Of a DNA stretch of 64,000 bases, positions 28,365 through 37,261 are shown one piece after another. The notes beneath the pieces are model-generated. The model did not search any database. It saw only the letters and a list, made by a program, of their open reading frames with translations, and had not been told where the DNA came from. Within the stretch, counting starts at the first letter, position 1; each line of letters begins with the position of its first letter. Source of the stretch: an uncultured Pelagibacteraceae bacterium (GTDB lineage Bacteria > Pseudomonadota > Alphaproteobacteria > Pelagibacterales > Pelagibacteraceae); assembly GCA_902555065.1 (NCBI GenBank), contig CACDQQ010000001.1, positions 62,001-126,000 on the forward strand, given 5' to 3'. A program made the position numbers and the translations under genes.

Positions 28365-29138
28365 TTACTTACTTTTTTTTAATCTATTCAAGACGCTATC
28401 TGCTGTTTTATTCAGAGATTTATAAAATCCAAGTTTTCTTAATTCTTTTACAGCTTGTTCATTTAAACCCTTTGGTGTTTGAGAATTTTTAACAAGAACT
28501 TTTAAATCTTTATTTGAATTAATTCTTGCATCCTCAGATAAAGCAACAAATAACGAAGTAATATACTTTTGAGAGTCACTTCTATTAATTCCTTTTTTTA
28601 CTAACCATTCACTTAGAGTTTGTAATAATTCATAAAATGGTGCCATCATTGATGAAGTTGACCAGAAATTTAGTGATAGGTTTTCATTTTTTATTTCAAC
28701 AGATGTACCAAGCTTATTAAAAAAATTTCCAACTTGTTTATCTGGTGGAAAAATTGGTACTGGTCCTTTTCTGAGAGAAATTGGAGGCAAAGGAATTGCT
28801 CTAATTATCTTAGTTTTGACTTTAATATATTTTTTTAATTCAGTCATTTTTATGGTTGATATAAAGCTCACTATTGTTTGACCTTTTTTAAATTTTAGTT
28901 TTGGAAGAATAATTTTTCCAGTCGTTGGTGTTACTGCTAAAAAAACCCAGTTTGATTGATTTATAATATCCTGATTATCAGCAGATATTTTTATCTTTTT
29001 ACTTTTTCTTTTAAGTTCACTTGAAATTTTTGAATTTCTCTTTGAAACAATTATTTTATTAATTTTTAATTTTGATTGCAGTATTCCGTTGATTACTGAT
29101 TTTGAGATATGTCCTGTACCAATAAATCCGATTTTCAT
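28365..29138 (-). CDS. Pyrroline-5-carboxylate reductase-like protein
   Basis: A 257 aa NAD(P)-binding protein of the ProC type. The Rossmann loop is MKIGFIGTGHISKSVI, and FLAVTPTTG and IIRAIPLPPISLRKGPVPI match the ProC positions of the family (where RxMPNTP is usual). The C-terminal dimerisation helices are present, but the usual proline-site motif is altered. I doubt it is the main proline biosynthesis enzyme. A related imine or amino-acid reductase is more likely. It sits between GlaH and the Liv cluster 1 operon. Confidence 0.72.
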   Translation of the reverse strand: MKIGFIGTGHISKSVINGILQSKLKINKIIVSKRNSKISSELKRKSKKIKISADNQDIINQSNWVFLAVTPTTGKIILPKLKFKKGQTIVSFISTIKMTELKKYIKVKTKIIRAIPLPPISLRKGPVPIFPPDKQVGNFFNKLGTSVEIKNENLSLNFWSTSSMMAPFYELLQTLSEWLVKKGINRSDSQKYITSLFVALSEDARINSNKDLKVLVKNSQTPKGLNEQAVKELRKLGFYKSLNKTADSVLNRLKKSK

Positions 29139-29171
29139 GATAAACTATTTGATTATTATCACTAAAATTAA

Positions 29172-30092
29172 TTAATTAGTAAAAAAAGAACCTCTAATTC
29201 TTAGTAATTCTCTTGATAATTTTTTATTTTCTACAAATGGTTTTCTTCCATGAAGCCAGAAATAGTTGTTTGCTACTACCGAAAAGCCAACTGGTAAAGG
29301 CATAACAATCTTTTTTTGACTACCTTCTAACGAGTTTGATAATTTTTGTAGAAATAGTCCTTGTTCCATATTTTTAGGCTCAGGAAATTGGTCTATGTAA
29401 GAAATTTGTGGTTTTCCATTTTCATCTTCTGAAAAAACAGGGTGTTCAACCTTATAATCAACATTTTTACTTTTTGGCGAGCCCCATAAGAAGTTTTGCT
29501 TTCCAACTTTATCATTAGTTAAGCTATCTAAATGTTCCCAATCATCGAGGTGCAACATTGCAGTTTCTCCACCTTGTACATTTTCTTCTTCCATTTTTAA
29601 CATTAATAGCCAATCAGTTTTTTCTTTAACATAAGTACCATCAGTATGAAGATCCATATTAGTATATGCTTTTCTAAGATATGAGTCGCTATTGTCCTCA
29701 TGTTTAACATGAAATCTCGCATAATATTTTCCAGCCATTGAATCAAAATTTGGATTACCAAGTAAGTGAGTTACAGCTGTTGATAATTTAATAAGAAAAT
29801 TATTATCAATTTTTTTGGATTTATTTTTAGGCCCTATAATAAAACAACCAGTATCTCTATCTCTTAAAATTGAGTTTATAAATTTTCCTAGCTTTCCACC
29901 TGTTGAATCGTCTAAAGATTTTGCAAGTGTAAATCTAGTAAAAGGTTTATATTCAAGAGCTGTAATATCAAATTTTTTAAAAGGAAATATTAATTTATCT
30001 ATAATTTCATCTTCAATTTTAATATTTATTATTCTTTTGGAATAGTCACTAAATGAAATATCAAACCCTTGAATAGTATCTAAGCTATCCAT
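29172..30092 (-). CDS. glaH: Glutarate 2-hydroxylase GlaH (CsiD)
   Basis: A 306 aa Fe(II)/2-oxoglutarate dioxygenase. It aligns with E. coli CsiD across its length: ALEYKPFTRF, STAVTHLLGNPNFDSM, GKYYARF, DNSDSYLRKAY, LHTDGTYV, MLHLDDWEHLD and YIDQF all have direct counterparts. Iron ligands are HTD in DLHTDGTYV and His in NYFWLHGR. It hydroxylates glutarate to L-2-hydroxyglutarate in the lysine-derived glutarate route. The usual partner LhgO/LhgD and GabDT genes are not in the window. Flanked by a pentapeptide protein and a ProC-like reductase. Confidence 0.92.
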   Translation of the reverse strand: MDSLDTIQGFDISFSDYSKRIINIKIEDEIIDKLIFPFKKFDITALEYKPFTRFTLAKSLDDSTGGKLGKFINSILRDRDTGCFIIGPKNKSKKIDNNFLIKLSTAVTHLLGNPNFDSMAGKYYARFHVKHEDNSDSYLRKAYTNMDLHTDGTYVKEKTDWLLMLKMEEENVQGGETAMLHLDDWEHLDSLTNDKVGKQNFLWGSPKSKNVDYKVEHPVFSEDENGKPQISYIDQFPEPKNMEQGLFLQKLSNSLEGSQKKIVMPLPVGFSVVANNYFWLHGRKPFVENKKLSRELLRIRGSFFTN

Positions 30093-30097
30093 TATAA

Positions 30098-30604
30098 TTA
30101 TTTATTACAAACCCCAATTGAATTTGGTCCACATGTTTCACCATTGGTCCATGTAGCTCCAATTAAATTTGCTCCATCAAAATTAGCATTGGTCATATTT
30201 GATGAGGTAAAATTAGCTTCCATTAAATTTGCGTTTTGAAAATTTGCTTCAATTAATGTTGAGCCCATAAAGTCAACTCTTGTCATATTTGCTCCTGTAA
30301 AATTAGCTTTTTCAAAATTTCCACCAACTAGAGTTGACTCGTATAAGTTAGCTCTTACAAATGTTGACTCTGGAAAAGTTCCAAATGACAAATTTGATGT
30401 CATCATAATACTTTTATCAAAATTTACTTGTATAAAACTTGCAAATGATAAATTTGAGTTAGGCAAATAACTGCCTTGTAAATCTTGTCCATCTGAAAAT
30501 CTACAGTTAGTATAATCAACACCATCGGTTAAAGGATCGTCACATGCTGCTTGTGAAATACCTGGTATTAAAACCAAGAAAAATAGTAAAATAATTTTTT
30601 TCAT
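30098..30604 (-). CDS. Secreted pentapeptide-repeat protein
   Basis: A 168 aa protein with signal peptide MKKIILLFFLVLIPGISQAA. About 100 residues of A(N/D)(L/F/M)xx repeats follow, for example NFTGANMTRVDFMGSTLIEA and NFQNANLMEANFTSSN. This forms a right-handed quadrilateral beta-helix. Two Cys flank the repeats at each end (CDDPLTDGVDYTNC and CGPNSIGVC), probably capping disulfides. Function is unknown. It lies between AzlD (1 bp) and GlaH (5 bp) in the long minus-strand run. Confidence 0.82.
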   Translation of the reverse strand: MKKIILLFFLVLIPGISQAACDDPLTDGVDYTNCRFSDGQDLQGSYLPNSNLSFASFIQVNFDKSIMMTSNLSFGTFPESTFVRANLYESTLVGGNFEKANFTGANMTRVDFMGSTLIEANFQNANLMEANFTSSNMTNANFDGANLIGATWTNGETCGPNSIGVCNK

Positions 30605-30931
30605 TTATATCGTAAAGCTACTTAATAAAAACATAATGATAGCAGAGAATAAAGTTGGGTAAACTAAATTATTTCTAGTTAATTTAAAAATTATTATTGC
30701 TAAAAGCACAACAATAAATCTAGACAAATAATTACTGTCAGAAAGTGCACCAGCTGGAAATATTATCATTCTAGAAATTAAAGCAGCCAAAGTCGAATAG
30801 GCTAAATAATTAAACCACCTATATATTTTAGTATTTTCATCTATTATTTCAGATGTAAAAGCTCCTAAAAACCTTGAAATATAAGTAGCTAAAGACGTAA
30901 TAACTATTATTAAAACAATATTAGCTGACAT
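30605..30931 (-). CDS. azlD: AzlD-type branched-chain amino acid exporter subunit
   Basis: A 108 aa small membrane protein with three or four hydrophobic helices. TYISRFLGAF near the N terminus and YLAYSTLAALISRMI are typical of the AzlD family. It pairs with AzlC, whose gene overlaps it by 11 bp. The pair exports branched-chain amino acids or analogues. Its position downstream of LivF2 places an exporter in an importer transcript. Confidence 0.82.
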   Translation of the reverse strand: MSANIVLIIVITSLATYISRFLGAFTSEIIDENTKIYRWFNYLAYSTLAALISRMIIFPAGALSDSNYLSRFIVVLLAIIIFKLTRNNLVYPTLFSAIIMFLLSSFTI

Positions 30932-31625
30932 TTTTCTCTCCTATTACAAAAGCAACAGTTCCAGCTATAAAACCACCGATCAAAACACACCAATCAGGGC
31001 TAATAAGATAAAATAAAGGTCCTAAGATAGCTCCTAAAATTATTGAAACATTTAATTGTATAGACTTCATCACCCCTATCATTGTGCAAGTAAAATAAAT
31101 TGGATTAATTATAGCTAGTCCAATCATCATCTCTCTATTTAAGAAATCAGCTGAGTAATAACCTAAGATCGTTGAAAAAATTGCTATCAACCAAGTTGCA
31201 GTTCCAATTCCAATCCAAAAGTCGACTCTATATTTTTTTTCAATTTCTTTATAATTATTTTTAAGGATTAACCACGAAGATACCGCAACAAAATGGCATG
31301 AAAGATAATACTTCCACCTCGGTTGGCTTTGATGCTTTAATAATGGCATTAAAGATACAGTCATCGGATACAACCTTGCGTTCACCAACCAAACAGCAAA
31401 AAACAAATTAAGTAATGAAACTCCTATCAAAATCGATTCTGCCATCACAAGTGAGCCAGGTAATGCATAAGTTAAAAAGGTAGAAAAAATACTTTCTTGA
31501 ATTGTAAAACCTAAATTTTTTAATAAAGCTCCAATTGCTAAAAAACTTAATCCAAGAGCAATTGCAGGGCTATCGAATTCTTTTGCACAAAGAATTCCTT
31601 TAAAAAAGTATTTTGAATTAATCAT
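30921..31625 (-). CDS. azlC: AzlC family branched-chain amino acid exporter
   Basis: A 234 aa membrane protein with AzlC features: ALGLSFLAIGALLKNLGFTI, a conserved LVNARLYPMTVSLMP segment, and several helices. It starts with an ATGA overlap on LivF2 and ends overlapping AzlD. It forms the large subunit of an AzlCD exporter in the inner membrane. Confidence 0.85.
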   Translation of the reverse strand: MINSKYFFKGILCAKEFDSPAIALGLSFLAIGALLKNLGFTIQESIFSTFLTYALPGSLVMAESILIGVSLLNLFFAVWLVNARLYPMTVSLMPLLKHQSQPRWKYYLSCHFVAVSSWLILKNNYKEIEKKYRVDFWIGIGTATWLIAIFSTILGYYSADFLNREMMIGLAIINPIYFTCTMIGVMKSIQLNVSIILGAILGPLFYLISPDWCVLIGGFIAGTVAFVIGEKNVS

Positions 31626-32407
31626 CCGCCTAGAAATAGACGTCCAACATCATCATTTTTCAGTAAATCATCACCTCTTCCAGCTATTGCTGTTTGGCCA
31701 GATACTAATACATATCCTATATCAGAAAACTCTAAACCTTTTTTGGCATTTTGCTCAACTAGAATAATTGTTTTCTTTTCATTTTTTTGTAAGTCACCTA
31801 AAATCTCAAATACCATATCAATATATCTCGGCTCTAGTCCAATAGAAGGTTCATCAACCAAAAGAACAGAAGGTTTCATTACTAAAGCTCTTGATATTTC
31901 TAATAATCTTCTTTCACCACCTGATAAAACTTTTGCTGGTTGATTTCTTCTATTTCTTAATCTTTCATATTTATCTAAAATTTTTTCTGCCTCTTGATAT
32001 GACTCTTCTGTTTTATCTTTAATAAAACCACCCATTAATAAATTTTCCTCTACAGTCATATCTGGAAAAACTGAGTTATCTTGCAGAATATAAGCTATAC
32101 CAACTGACTTCAATTTTTCAGCTGGAGTTAAATTAGTTATTTCTTTTCCATCGATTTCTATTTTACCTGAGAAAATATTTGTAAACCCATATATTGAATG
32201 AAGTATTGTTGATTTGCCAGCTCCATTGGGACCAATTAAGCATAATGATTGTGCTTTACTTACAAATAAATCAAAATTATGAAGAATTTCCATTTTACCA
32301 TATCCTGCGTTTAAATTTTTTATAGTTAAATGAATATCTTCTGAGGATAAGTTTTTTAAATCTTCTGCACCAGGTGCTTTTCCTAAGACTTCATATTGAT
32401 TAGACAT
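31622..32407 (-). CDS. Liv-type ABC transporter ATPase (LivF-like, cluster 2)
   Basis: A 261 aa ATPase. Walker A is GPNGAGKST, the signature is LSGGERRLLEISRAL, and Walker B is VLLVDEPSIGLEP. It has an N-terminal extension of about 25 aa compared with LivF1. Overlaps LivG2 by one base and AzlC by four, indicating a single transcript. Confidence 0.9.
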   Translation of the reverse strand: MSNQYEVLGKAPGAEDLKNLSSEDIHLTIKNLNAGYGKMEILHNFDLFVSKAQSLCLIGPNGAGKSTILHSIYGFTNIFSGKIEIDGKEITNLTPAEKLKSVGIAYILQDNSVFPDMTVEENLLMGGFIKDKTEESYQEAEKILDKYERLRNRRNQPAKVLSGGERRLLEISRALVMKPSVLLVDEPSIGLEPRYIDMVFEILGDLQKNEKKTIILVEQNAKKGLEFSDIGYVLVSGQTAIAGRGDDLLKNDDVGRLFLGG

Positions 32408-33147
32408 TATTGAGCCCCCAAATATGCATCAACTACTCTTTTATCATTTTTAATTTCTTCAGGAGTGCCATTTGCAAGCATTTTGCCATGAGCAAGACAA
32501 AATATGTCTTCAGCTAATTGCATAATTACTCTCATATTGTGCTCAATAACCAGCAAAGTTATTCCAAAATCTTGATTAACTTTTATTAATCTATCAATAA
32601 TTCCATTAATTAAAGTAGGATTAATACCTGCTGTTGGCTCGTCCAATAATAGCATTTCTGGTTCATTCATTAGTGCCATTGCAAGTTCTAATAATTTTTG
32701 CTGACCAAAAGATAAGTCTCCTGCTCTAAGTTTTCTTTTTTGATACAAGCCAACAAAATTAAGTAAATTTTCTGCTTTTTCTGTAAGCTCTTTTGGAATT
32801 TTTGAGAATATTTTAAACAAACTTTCATCACTACCTTTATGACTGATAAGCATATTATCCACACAATTTAATTTTCCATAAATTCTAGTTTGCTGAAATG
32901 TTCTTAGTAATCCTAGTTTTGCAATTACTGGTACTGGTAATTCTGATACTTCTTTTCCATTAAACTTAATTGAACCATTGTCTATTGGATAAGTACCAAC
33001 AATTGAATTAAATAAAGTAGTTTTACCAGATCCATTAGGTCCTATAAGACCAACTATCTTTCCTTTTTCAACCGACATTGAAATATCTACATTCGCTTTA
33101 ACGCCACCAAATGATTTACTTACATTGTTGACTTCTAAAATACTCAT
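32407..33147 (-). CDS. Liv-type ABC transporter ATPase (LivG-like, cluster 2)
   Basis: A 246 aa ATPase. Walker A is GPNGSGKTTLFN, the signature is LSFGQQKLLELAMAL (Phe-Gly replacing Gly-Gly, common in LivG), and Walker B is MLLLDEPTAGINP. The C-terminal KNDKRVVDAYLG is typical. It overlaps LivM2 by 4 bp. Confidence 0.9.
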   Translation of the reverse strand: MSILEVNNVSKSFGGVKANVDISMSVEKGKIVGLIGPNGSGKTTLFNSIVGTYPIDNGSIKFNGKEVSELPVPVIAKLGLLRTFQQTRIYGKLNCVDNMLISHKGSDESLFKIFSKIPKELTEKAENLLNFVGLYQKRKLRAGDLSFGQQKLLELAMALMNEPEMLLLDEPTAGINPTLINGIIDRLIKVNQDFGITLLVIEHNMRVIMQLAEDIFCLAHGKMLANGTPEEIKNDKRVVDAYLGAQ

Positions 33148-34196
33148 TTTAATTCTACCTGTGCTTTTCGATCAGCTTCATCGACAACTTCACCAAATCT
33201 TTCTGGATATTTTTCTCTTAACCATCCCATTAATCCCTCTGGGAAATAAATTACTATAACTACGATTAAAACTCCTAACGCAACATATTGCCAGCCTAGG
33301 AAGAATGTCCAAAAGCCCTCTTTAAAAAAGTGAAATAAAGTTGCACCAATAATTGGGCCCCATAAAGTTCCCTTACCTCCAAGGATTGCCATCAAAACCA
33401 TGAACACTCCCATTTCTCTTCCATCAAATGCAACATCTGTTGAGTCAATATAACCAACTAGACCTCCCATTATTCCTCCAGCAAGACCACAAAAGAAAGC
33501 TGAAATCATCCATCCAGTTATTTTGTATTTCATAGTCTCAATTCCCATTGCTTCAGCTTTGTCTTCATTATCTCTGATTGCGTTCAGAATTAATCTAAAC
33601 CTTGTTGTATAAATTGCCCTTACAGCAATGAAAGTTAGAACGAGTGCTCCAAAACTTAGAAAATAAAAAAATTCACCTCTTGCCTCAAGACCTCCAATAT
33701 TTGGAAAAGGAGGAGTGGTAAAGCCCTGTCCAGCTCCAATAATTTCAATACCTCCAGAAATTTCTCCTGCTGCAACTCCTAAACCTAATGTACAAATTGC
33801 AAAATAATGACCTCTTAATCCTAAAATTGCATAACCAATTAATCCTGCAACTATTGTCGGAACAACAGCGGCAACTACCAGACCAGCTGCCATTCCTTGA
33901 AAGAATTGTGAAGGTGTATGTACGAAAGTTTTTTCACCACCACTTTCAGTCCATTCTGCCAATGGGAAAAACATACCCACTTGAACGGATGCACAAAGAT
34001 ACATTCCCAAACCATAAAAAAGGATATTTCCGAATGTATTGTAGCCCATTTCACCACCTTGTATATTCCAAGTAGTTGCAAGGACAATTAATACACACAG
34101 AATTGATAATTGAACTTTAAAAGCTGGAAAAATAAATGGTGCAACTAAACCAAATACCAAAATTCCTAAGTACAAAATCCAACTATTTTTGTTCAT
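33144..34196 (-). CDS. Liv-type ABC transporter permease (LivM-like, cluster 2)
   Basis: A 350 aa permease of BPD_transp_2. The ATPase-contact segment FRLILNAIRDNEDKAEAMGI and a downstream MAILGGKGTLWGPIIGA are the family hallmarks. The C-terminal hydrophilic tail (about 25 aa) includes a conserved-looking YPERFGEVVDEADRK. The start overlaps the 60 aa ORF by 14 bp. Confidence 0.9.
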   Translation of the reverse strand: MNKNSWILYLGILVFGLVAPFIFPAFKVQLSILCVLIVLATTWNIQGGEMGYNTFGNILFYGLGMYLCASVQVGMFFPLAEWTESGGEKTFVHTPSQFFQGMAAGLVVAAVVPTIVAGLIGYAILGLRGHYFAICTLGLGVAAGEISGGIEIIGAGQGFTTPPFPNIGGLEARGEFFYFLSFGALVLTFIAVRAIYTTRFRLILNAIRDNEDKAEAMGIETMKYKITGWMISAFFCGLAGGIMGGLVGYIDSTDVAFDGREMGVFMVLMAILGGKGTLWGPIIGATLFHFFKEGFWTFFLGWQYVALGVLIVVIVIYFPEGLMGWLREKYPERFGEVVDEADRKAQVELK

Positions 34197-34365
34197 ATAA
34201 GCTCTCTATTTTATCTCTAAAATCTTTATCAACTGTAAAATAATGTCCATTTTCTTCATGAAGACTAGATCCTGTTGAATGATATTCATCTAAATGTTTT
34301 TTAAATTTTTCAATGTCTATTTCTACTAGTTTACCATTATTGTCTTTAATTTTGGCTTTTTTCAC
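34183..34365 (-). CDS. Small 60 aa protein within Liv cluster 2
   Basis: A highly charged 60 aa protein with no membrane segment or signal. It starts at a GTG that overlaps the LivH2 stop (GTGA) and ends inside the LivM2 start, so it fills the only gap between the two permease genes. This tight fit argues that it is translated. Residues suggest a short helical/beta protein with His- and Glu-rich stretches (HLDEYHSTGSSLHEENGHY). I recognise no family. Confidence 0.65.
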   Translation of the reverse strand: MKKAKIKDNNGKLVEIDIEKFKKHLDEYHSTGSSLHEENGHYFTVDKDFRDKIESLYEQK

Positions 34366-35255
34366 TTTAAATATTCTCTCTTTCTTGAAAGTTTAAATCT
34401 TCTGTAAACTAAAATTAAAACTAATAATAAAAATACTGAGCCAATTCTAAATTCTGTACCAAGAATGTAATCTGCAAATTCTTCAAATATTCCTAATCCC
34501 ATACCTGACATAGCTACTCCAGGTAAATTTCCTAAACCCGCAACAATTACAATCATAAATGATCTTATAGTGTAAGGTAATCCCATGTAAGGATGGATGG
34601 TAAATGTTATTGAAATTAACGCTCCAGCTACACCACATAATGCTGCGTTTATTCCAAAGGTTGCTGCATAAACTTTTTCAGTATCAACACCTAAAATTTT
34701 TGCAGCTCTTGCATTTTGAGCCGTTGCTCTAATAGCACGACCTAATTTTGATCTTTTCATATAAACTACTAAACAAATTGCAAATACAATACTTATAAAG
34801 GCAGAAAATATTTTTGAGTTCGGCAAAACAACATTATTATCAAACAACATTGTAGTCCCGTATCCAGAATTAGCCAAAACAACGTCTGCTCCAAATGCAA
34901 AGTTCATAAGCTGCATGAAAAGGATACTAATTCCAAAAGTTGCTAATATTGAAATGAAGAGATCTCTGTCTACAACTTTATTTATAACTAACTTATAAAT
35001 TGCAATACCAACAAAATACATAATTATGGGAGAAACAATTACTCCCCAAGCAGGATGAATACCGTAGAGATACATAAAGTATGCAATGTAACCACCTAAG
35101 ATTACAAGGTCTCCCTGTGCAATATTAATTATATTCATAACACCCCACTGGAGTGCCATTCCATAAGCAATCAATGCAAATAATATTCCAAGTAAAAGTC
35201 CATCAAGACATGCTTGAATAGTTATCATTGGATATTGGAAGACTAAAAAATCCAT
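34362..35255 (-). CDS. Liv-type ABC transporter permease (LivH-like, cluster 2)
   Basis: A 297 aa permease of BPD_transp_2 with about eight helices. The N-terminal FALIAYGMALQWGVMNIINIAQGD is the classical LivH signature, and GRAIRATAQNARAAKILGV is the ATPase-contact segment. It is the first permease gene after the LivK2 terminator. It forms the channel with LivM2. Confidence 0.9.
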   Translation of the reverse strand: MDFLVFQYPMITIQACLDGLLLGILFALIAYGMALQWGVMNIINIAQGDLVILGGYIAYFMYLYGIHPAWGVIVSPIIMYFVGIAIYKLVINKVVDRDLFISILATFGISILFMQLMNFAFGADVVLANSGYGTTMLFDNNVVLPNSKIFSAFISIVFAICLVVYMKRSKLGRAIRATAQNARAAKILGVDTEKVYAATFGINAALCGVAGALISITFTIHPYMGLPYTIRSFMIVIVAGLGNLPGVAMSGMGLGIFEEFADYILGTEFRIGSVFLLLVLILVYRRFKLSRKREYLK

Positions 35256-35274
35256 AATTAATTTTGATTTCTAT

Positions 35275-35304
35275 AAAAAAAAGCCCCCTATTTCTAGGGG
35301 GCTT
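35275..35304 (-). terminator. Hairpin after livK2, before livH2 (transcription attenuator)
   Basis: On the minus strand AAGCCCCCTA-GAAA-TAGGGGGCTT forms a perfect 10 bp stem with a 4 nt loop followed by a run of eight T. It sits in the 61 bp between the LivK2 stop and the LivH2 start. Partial termination here would make more binding protein than permease, common for ABC systems. Confidence 0.88.
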
Positions 35305-35316
35305 AAATGGTTTATT

Positions 35317-36555
35317 TTATCTTTCAGACCACTTTGGTACTGGGTGAATTAACTCTGCCGAAGCCCATTTTAATGGAGCAACAACTTTATTTTCACACTT
35401 ACCAGCATCATCACACATTACTTGGAAAAGTACCATTGGTTTGTCAACATTTTGACCACCAGGTGCAAATTTAATATTTCCATAGAATGTTTGCATGTTA
35501 GTTGCAGCAAGAGCATCTCTTACTTTTTTCTGATCAAAAGTATTTGCTCTTTCAAAAGCATCTTTAAATACTAACAATGCAGCTGAAGACTCTGCAGATT
35601 GATATGGTGGATCATAGCCAAATTCTTTTTCAAAATCTGCTGCATATGTCATACCATCTTTGAAGAAATCATCTTTGTATGTTAGAGTTTTATGCCATTG
35701 AGAAGCGCATAATGCATATTGAGAATTTTTACCATGTTGCTTAGATAATTTTGCAGCATCACAGTGTGTCATTGCCAACATTGGAACGTCAACTTTCATT
35801 TCTGAAATTTGTCTTATAGCTGTTAAAGCTCCTTTTGTATGACCTGAAACAACCAATACATCTGGCTTCATTTGTTTAACTTTAACCAATGTAGCAGCCA
35901 TATCATTAAGCTCTTTTGGAAGTTTGTCGTCGATTATAATTTCAGATCCAGTTTCTTTAGCAGCATCTAAAATACCTAATCTTACGTCTTGTGAGAATGC
36001 ATCTTGCTCAAAAGCTTGTGCAATTCTTACACCTTTACCACCATTTAACTCAACAGCTGTTCTTATTGCTACATCAAGATATAAGTTTGCTGGTGCTAAT
36101 ACTGCAAATAGATATTTGTAACCTTTTGTAAACAAAGATCTAGAAGCACCGTTAGCCTCAACCATTGGTACACCATATTTTTCAGTTACTGGCGCAATCG
36201 CTTTTGTCAAACCAGAACTGTATGGCCCAAGCATGAACTCTACTTTATCTTGTGAGATTAATCTTTCTGCAAGCTGAGCTGCTCTTTTTGGGTTTGACTC
36301 ATCATCGTAATAAATAATATCAAACTTATAAGTTTTTCCCCCAACTTTAACTCCACCCATGCTGTTAATTCTATCAACAGCCATGTTATAGCCGTTTTGA
36401 GTATGAACACCATTAGATGAATACTTACCAGTTAAAGAGATTGCAGCACCTAAAATAATCTTATCTCCAACTACTTTTGCAAATGATACAACTGAAGTTG
36501 AAAATAATAATGCTATTGCAGAAACAAATGTAATTAAAATGTTTTTTATTTTCAT
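35317..36555 (-). CDS. Liv-type ABC substrate-binding protein (cluster 2)
   Basis: A 412 aa periplasmic binding protein (Peripla_BP_6). The signal peptide ends near VVSFA-KVVG. The mature protein begins ILGAAISLTGKYSSNG, with YYDDESNPKRAAQLAERLI and MLGPYSSGLTKAIAPV as fold landmarks. Three Cys near 265-385 could form a disulfide. The RBS AAAGGGG precedes the ATG. It is the first gene of the cluster 2 transcript. The ligand is probably an amino acid, but it is not determined. Confidence 0.9.
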   Translation of the reverse strand: MKIKNILITFVSAIALLFSTSVVSFAKVVGDKIILGAAISLTGKYSSNGVHTQNGYNMAVDRINSMGGVKVGGKTYKFDIIYYDDESNPKRAAQLAERLISQDKVEFMLGPYSSGLTKAIAPVTEKYGVPMVEANGASRSLFTKGYKYLFAVLAPANLYLDVAIRTAVELNGGKGVRIAQAFEQDAFSQDVRLGILDAAKETGSEIIIDDKLPKELNDMAATLVKVKQMKPDVLVVSGHTKGALTAIRQISEMKVDVPMLAMTHCDAAKLSKQHGKNSQYALCASQWHKTLTYKDDFFKDGMTYAADFEKEFGYDPPYQSAESSAALLVFKDAFERANTFDQKKVRDALAATNMQTFYGNIKFAPGGQNVDKPMVLFQVMCDDAGKCENKVVAPLKWASAELIHPVPKWSER

Positions 36556-36643
36556 TTATTCCCCTTTAATTAATTAATTAATAAAGATTAAATTAATAAC
36601 AAAAATTATTTAATTGCAAGTGGAAGTAGTAACGCAATATACC

Positions 36644-37258
36644 TTAGTATTGTTGAGTAAATGCAATAATTATAGCAATCAAAATAATTACACAAGCAGA
36701 AATTGTATTTATAATTTTAGGATTTGCTTTAATCCAAATAATTAATTTATTAGCTAAGATTGCATAGCCAACTAAAGATAAAAAATCCAATACAACATAT
36801 GTTGTAATTAAAATAATAAATTGAACAATGTAATTAGAATTAAAATCAATAAACTGAGGAAATATAAATGGAAAGAACATCCAAGCTTTAGGACTTGTTC
36901 CTGCAACTAAAAAACCATCTTTATAAAAAGAAAAAAAACTTTTATCTGAAATATCTTTTGTATTTATATCTTTAGGTCTCGATTTATAAATATCATATGC
37001 AAGATATGTTAAATAAGCGATACCTAACCACTTTAAAGTATTAAGTATTGTCGGATTGTCTGACAAAAAAGACCCAATAACAAAAATTACTAAGGTTGCC
37101 TGAATAATGTTCGCAGTTACATCTCCTAATGCAGTCCAAACGCACTTTTGAACACCATAGTTCATTGAGTATGAAATAATTACGATTCTAGGTGTGCCTG
37201 GGGTTATAAACATAAAAATGATAATTTGTAAAAAGAGGATAAAATCTAAGGGAAGCAT
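36644..37258 (-). CDS. LysE/RhtB family amino acid exporter
   Basis: A 204 aa membrane protein with six hydrophobic segments. FITPGTPRIVIISYSMNYG near the N terminus is the LysE/RhtB motif (usually TPGPN), and GTSPKAWMFFPFIFPQFID matches the second conserved loop. It exports small amino acids or related compounds. A conspicuous inverted repeat lies directly before its ATG, so it may be regulated at the RNA or operator level. Confidence 0.85.
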   Translation of the reverse strand: MLPLDFILFLQIIIFMFITPGTPRIVIISYSMNYGVQKCVWTALGDVTANIIQATLVIFVIGSFLSDNPTILNTLKWLGIAYLTYLAYDIYKSRPKDINTKDISDKSFFSFYKDGFLVAGTSPKAWMFFPFIFPQFIDFNSNYIVQFIILITTYVVLDFLSLVGYAILANKLIIWIKANPKIINTISACVIILIAIIIAFTQQY

Positions 37259-37261
37259 TTT

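Noticed and set aside
23197-36555. The two Liv clusters as an assembly duplication
   Set aside because: Gene order, protein length (456 versus 350 aa LivM) and sequence differ, so they are distinct systems.
36556-36600. TTAATTAATTAATTAATAAA repeat upstream of livK2
   Set aside because: Short AT-rich run common in this composition; no sign of an operator or repeat array.
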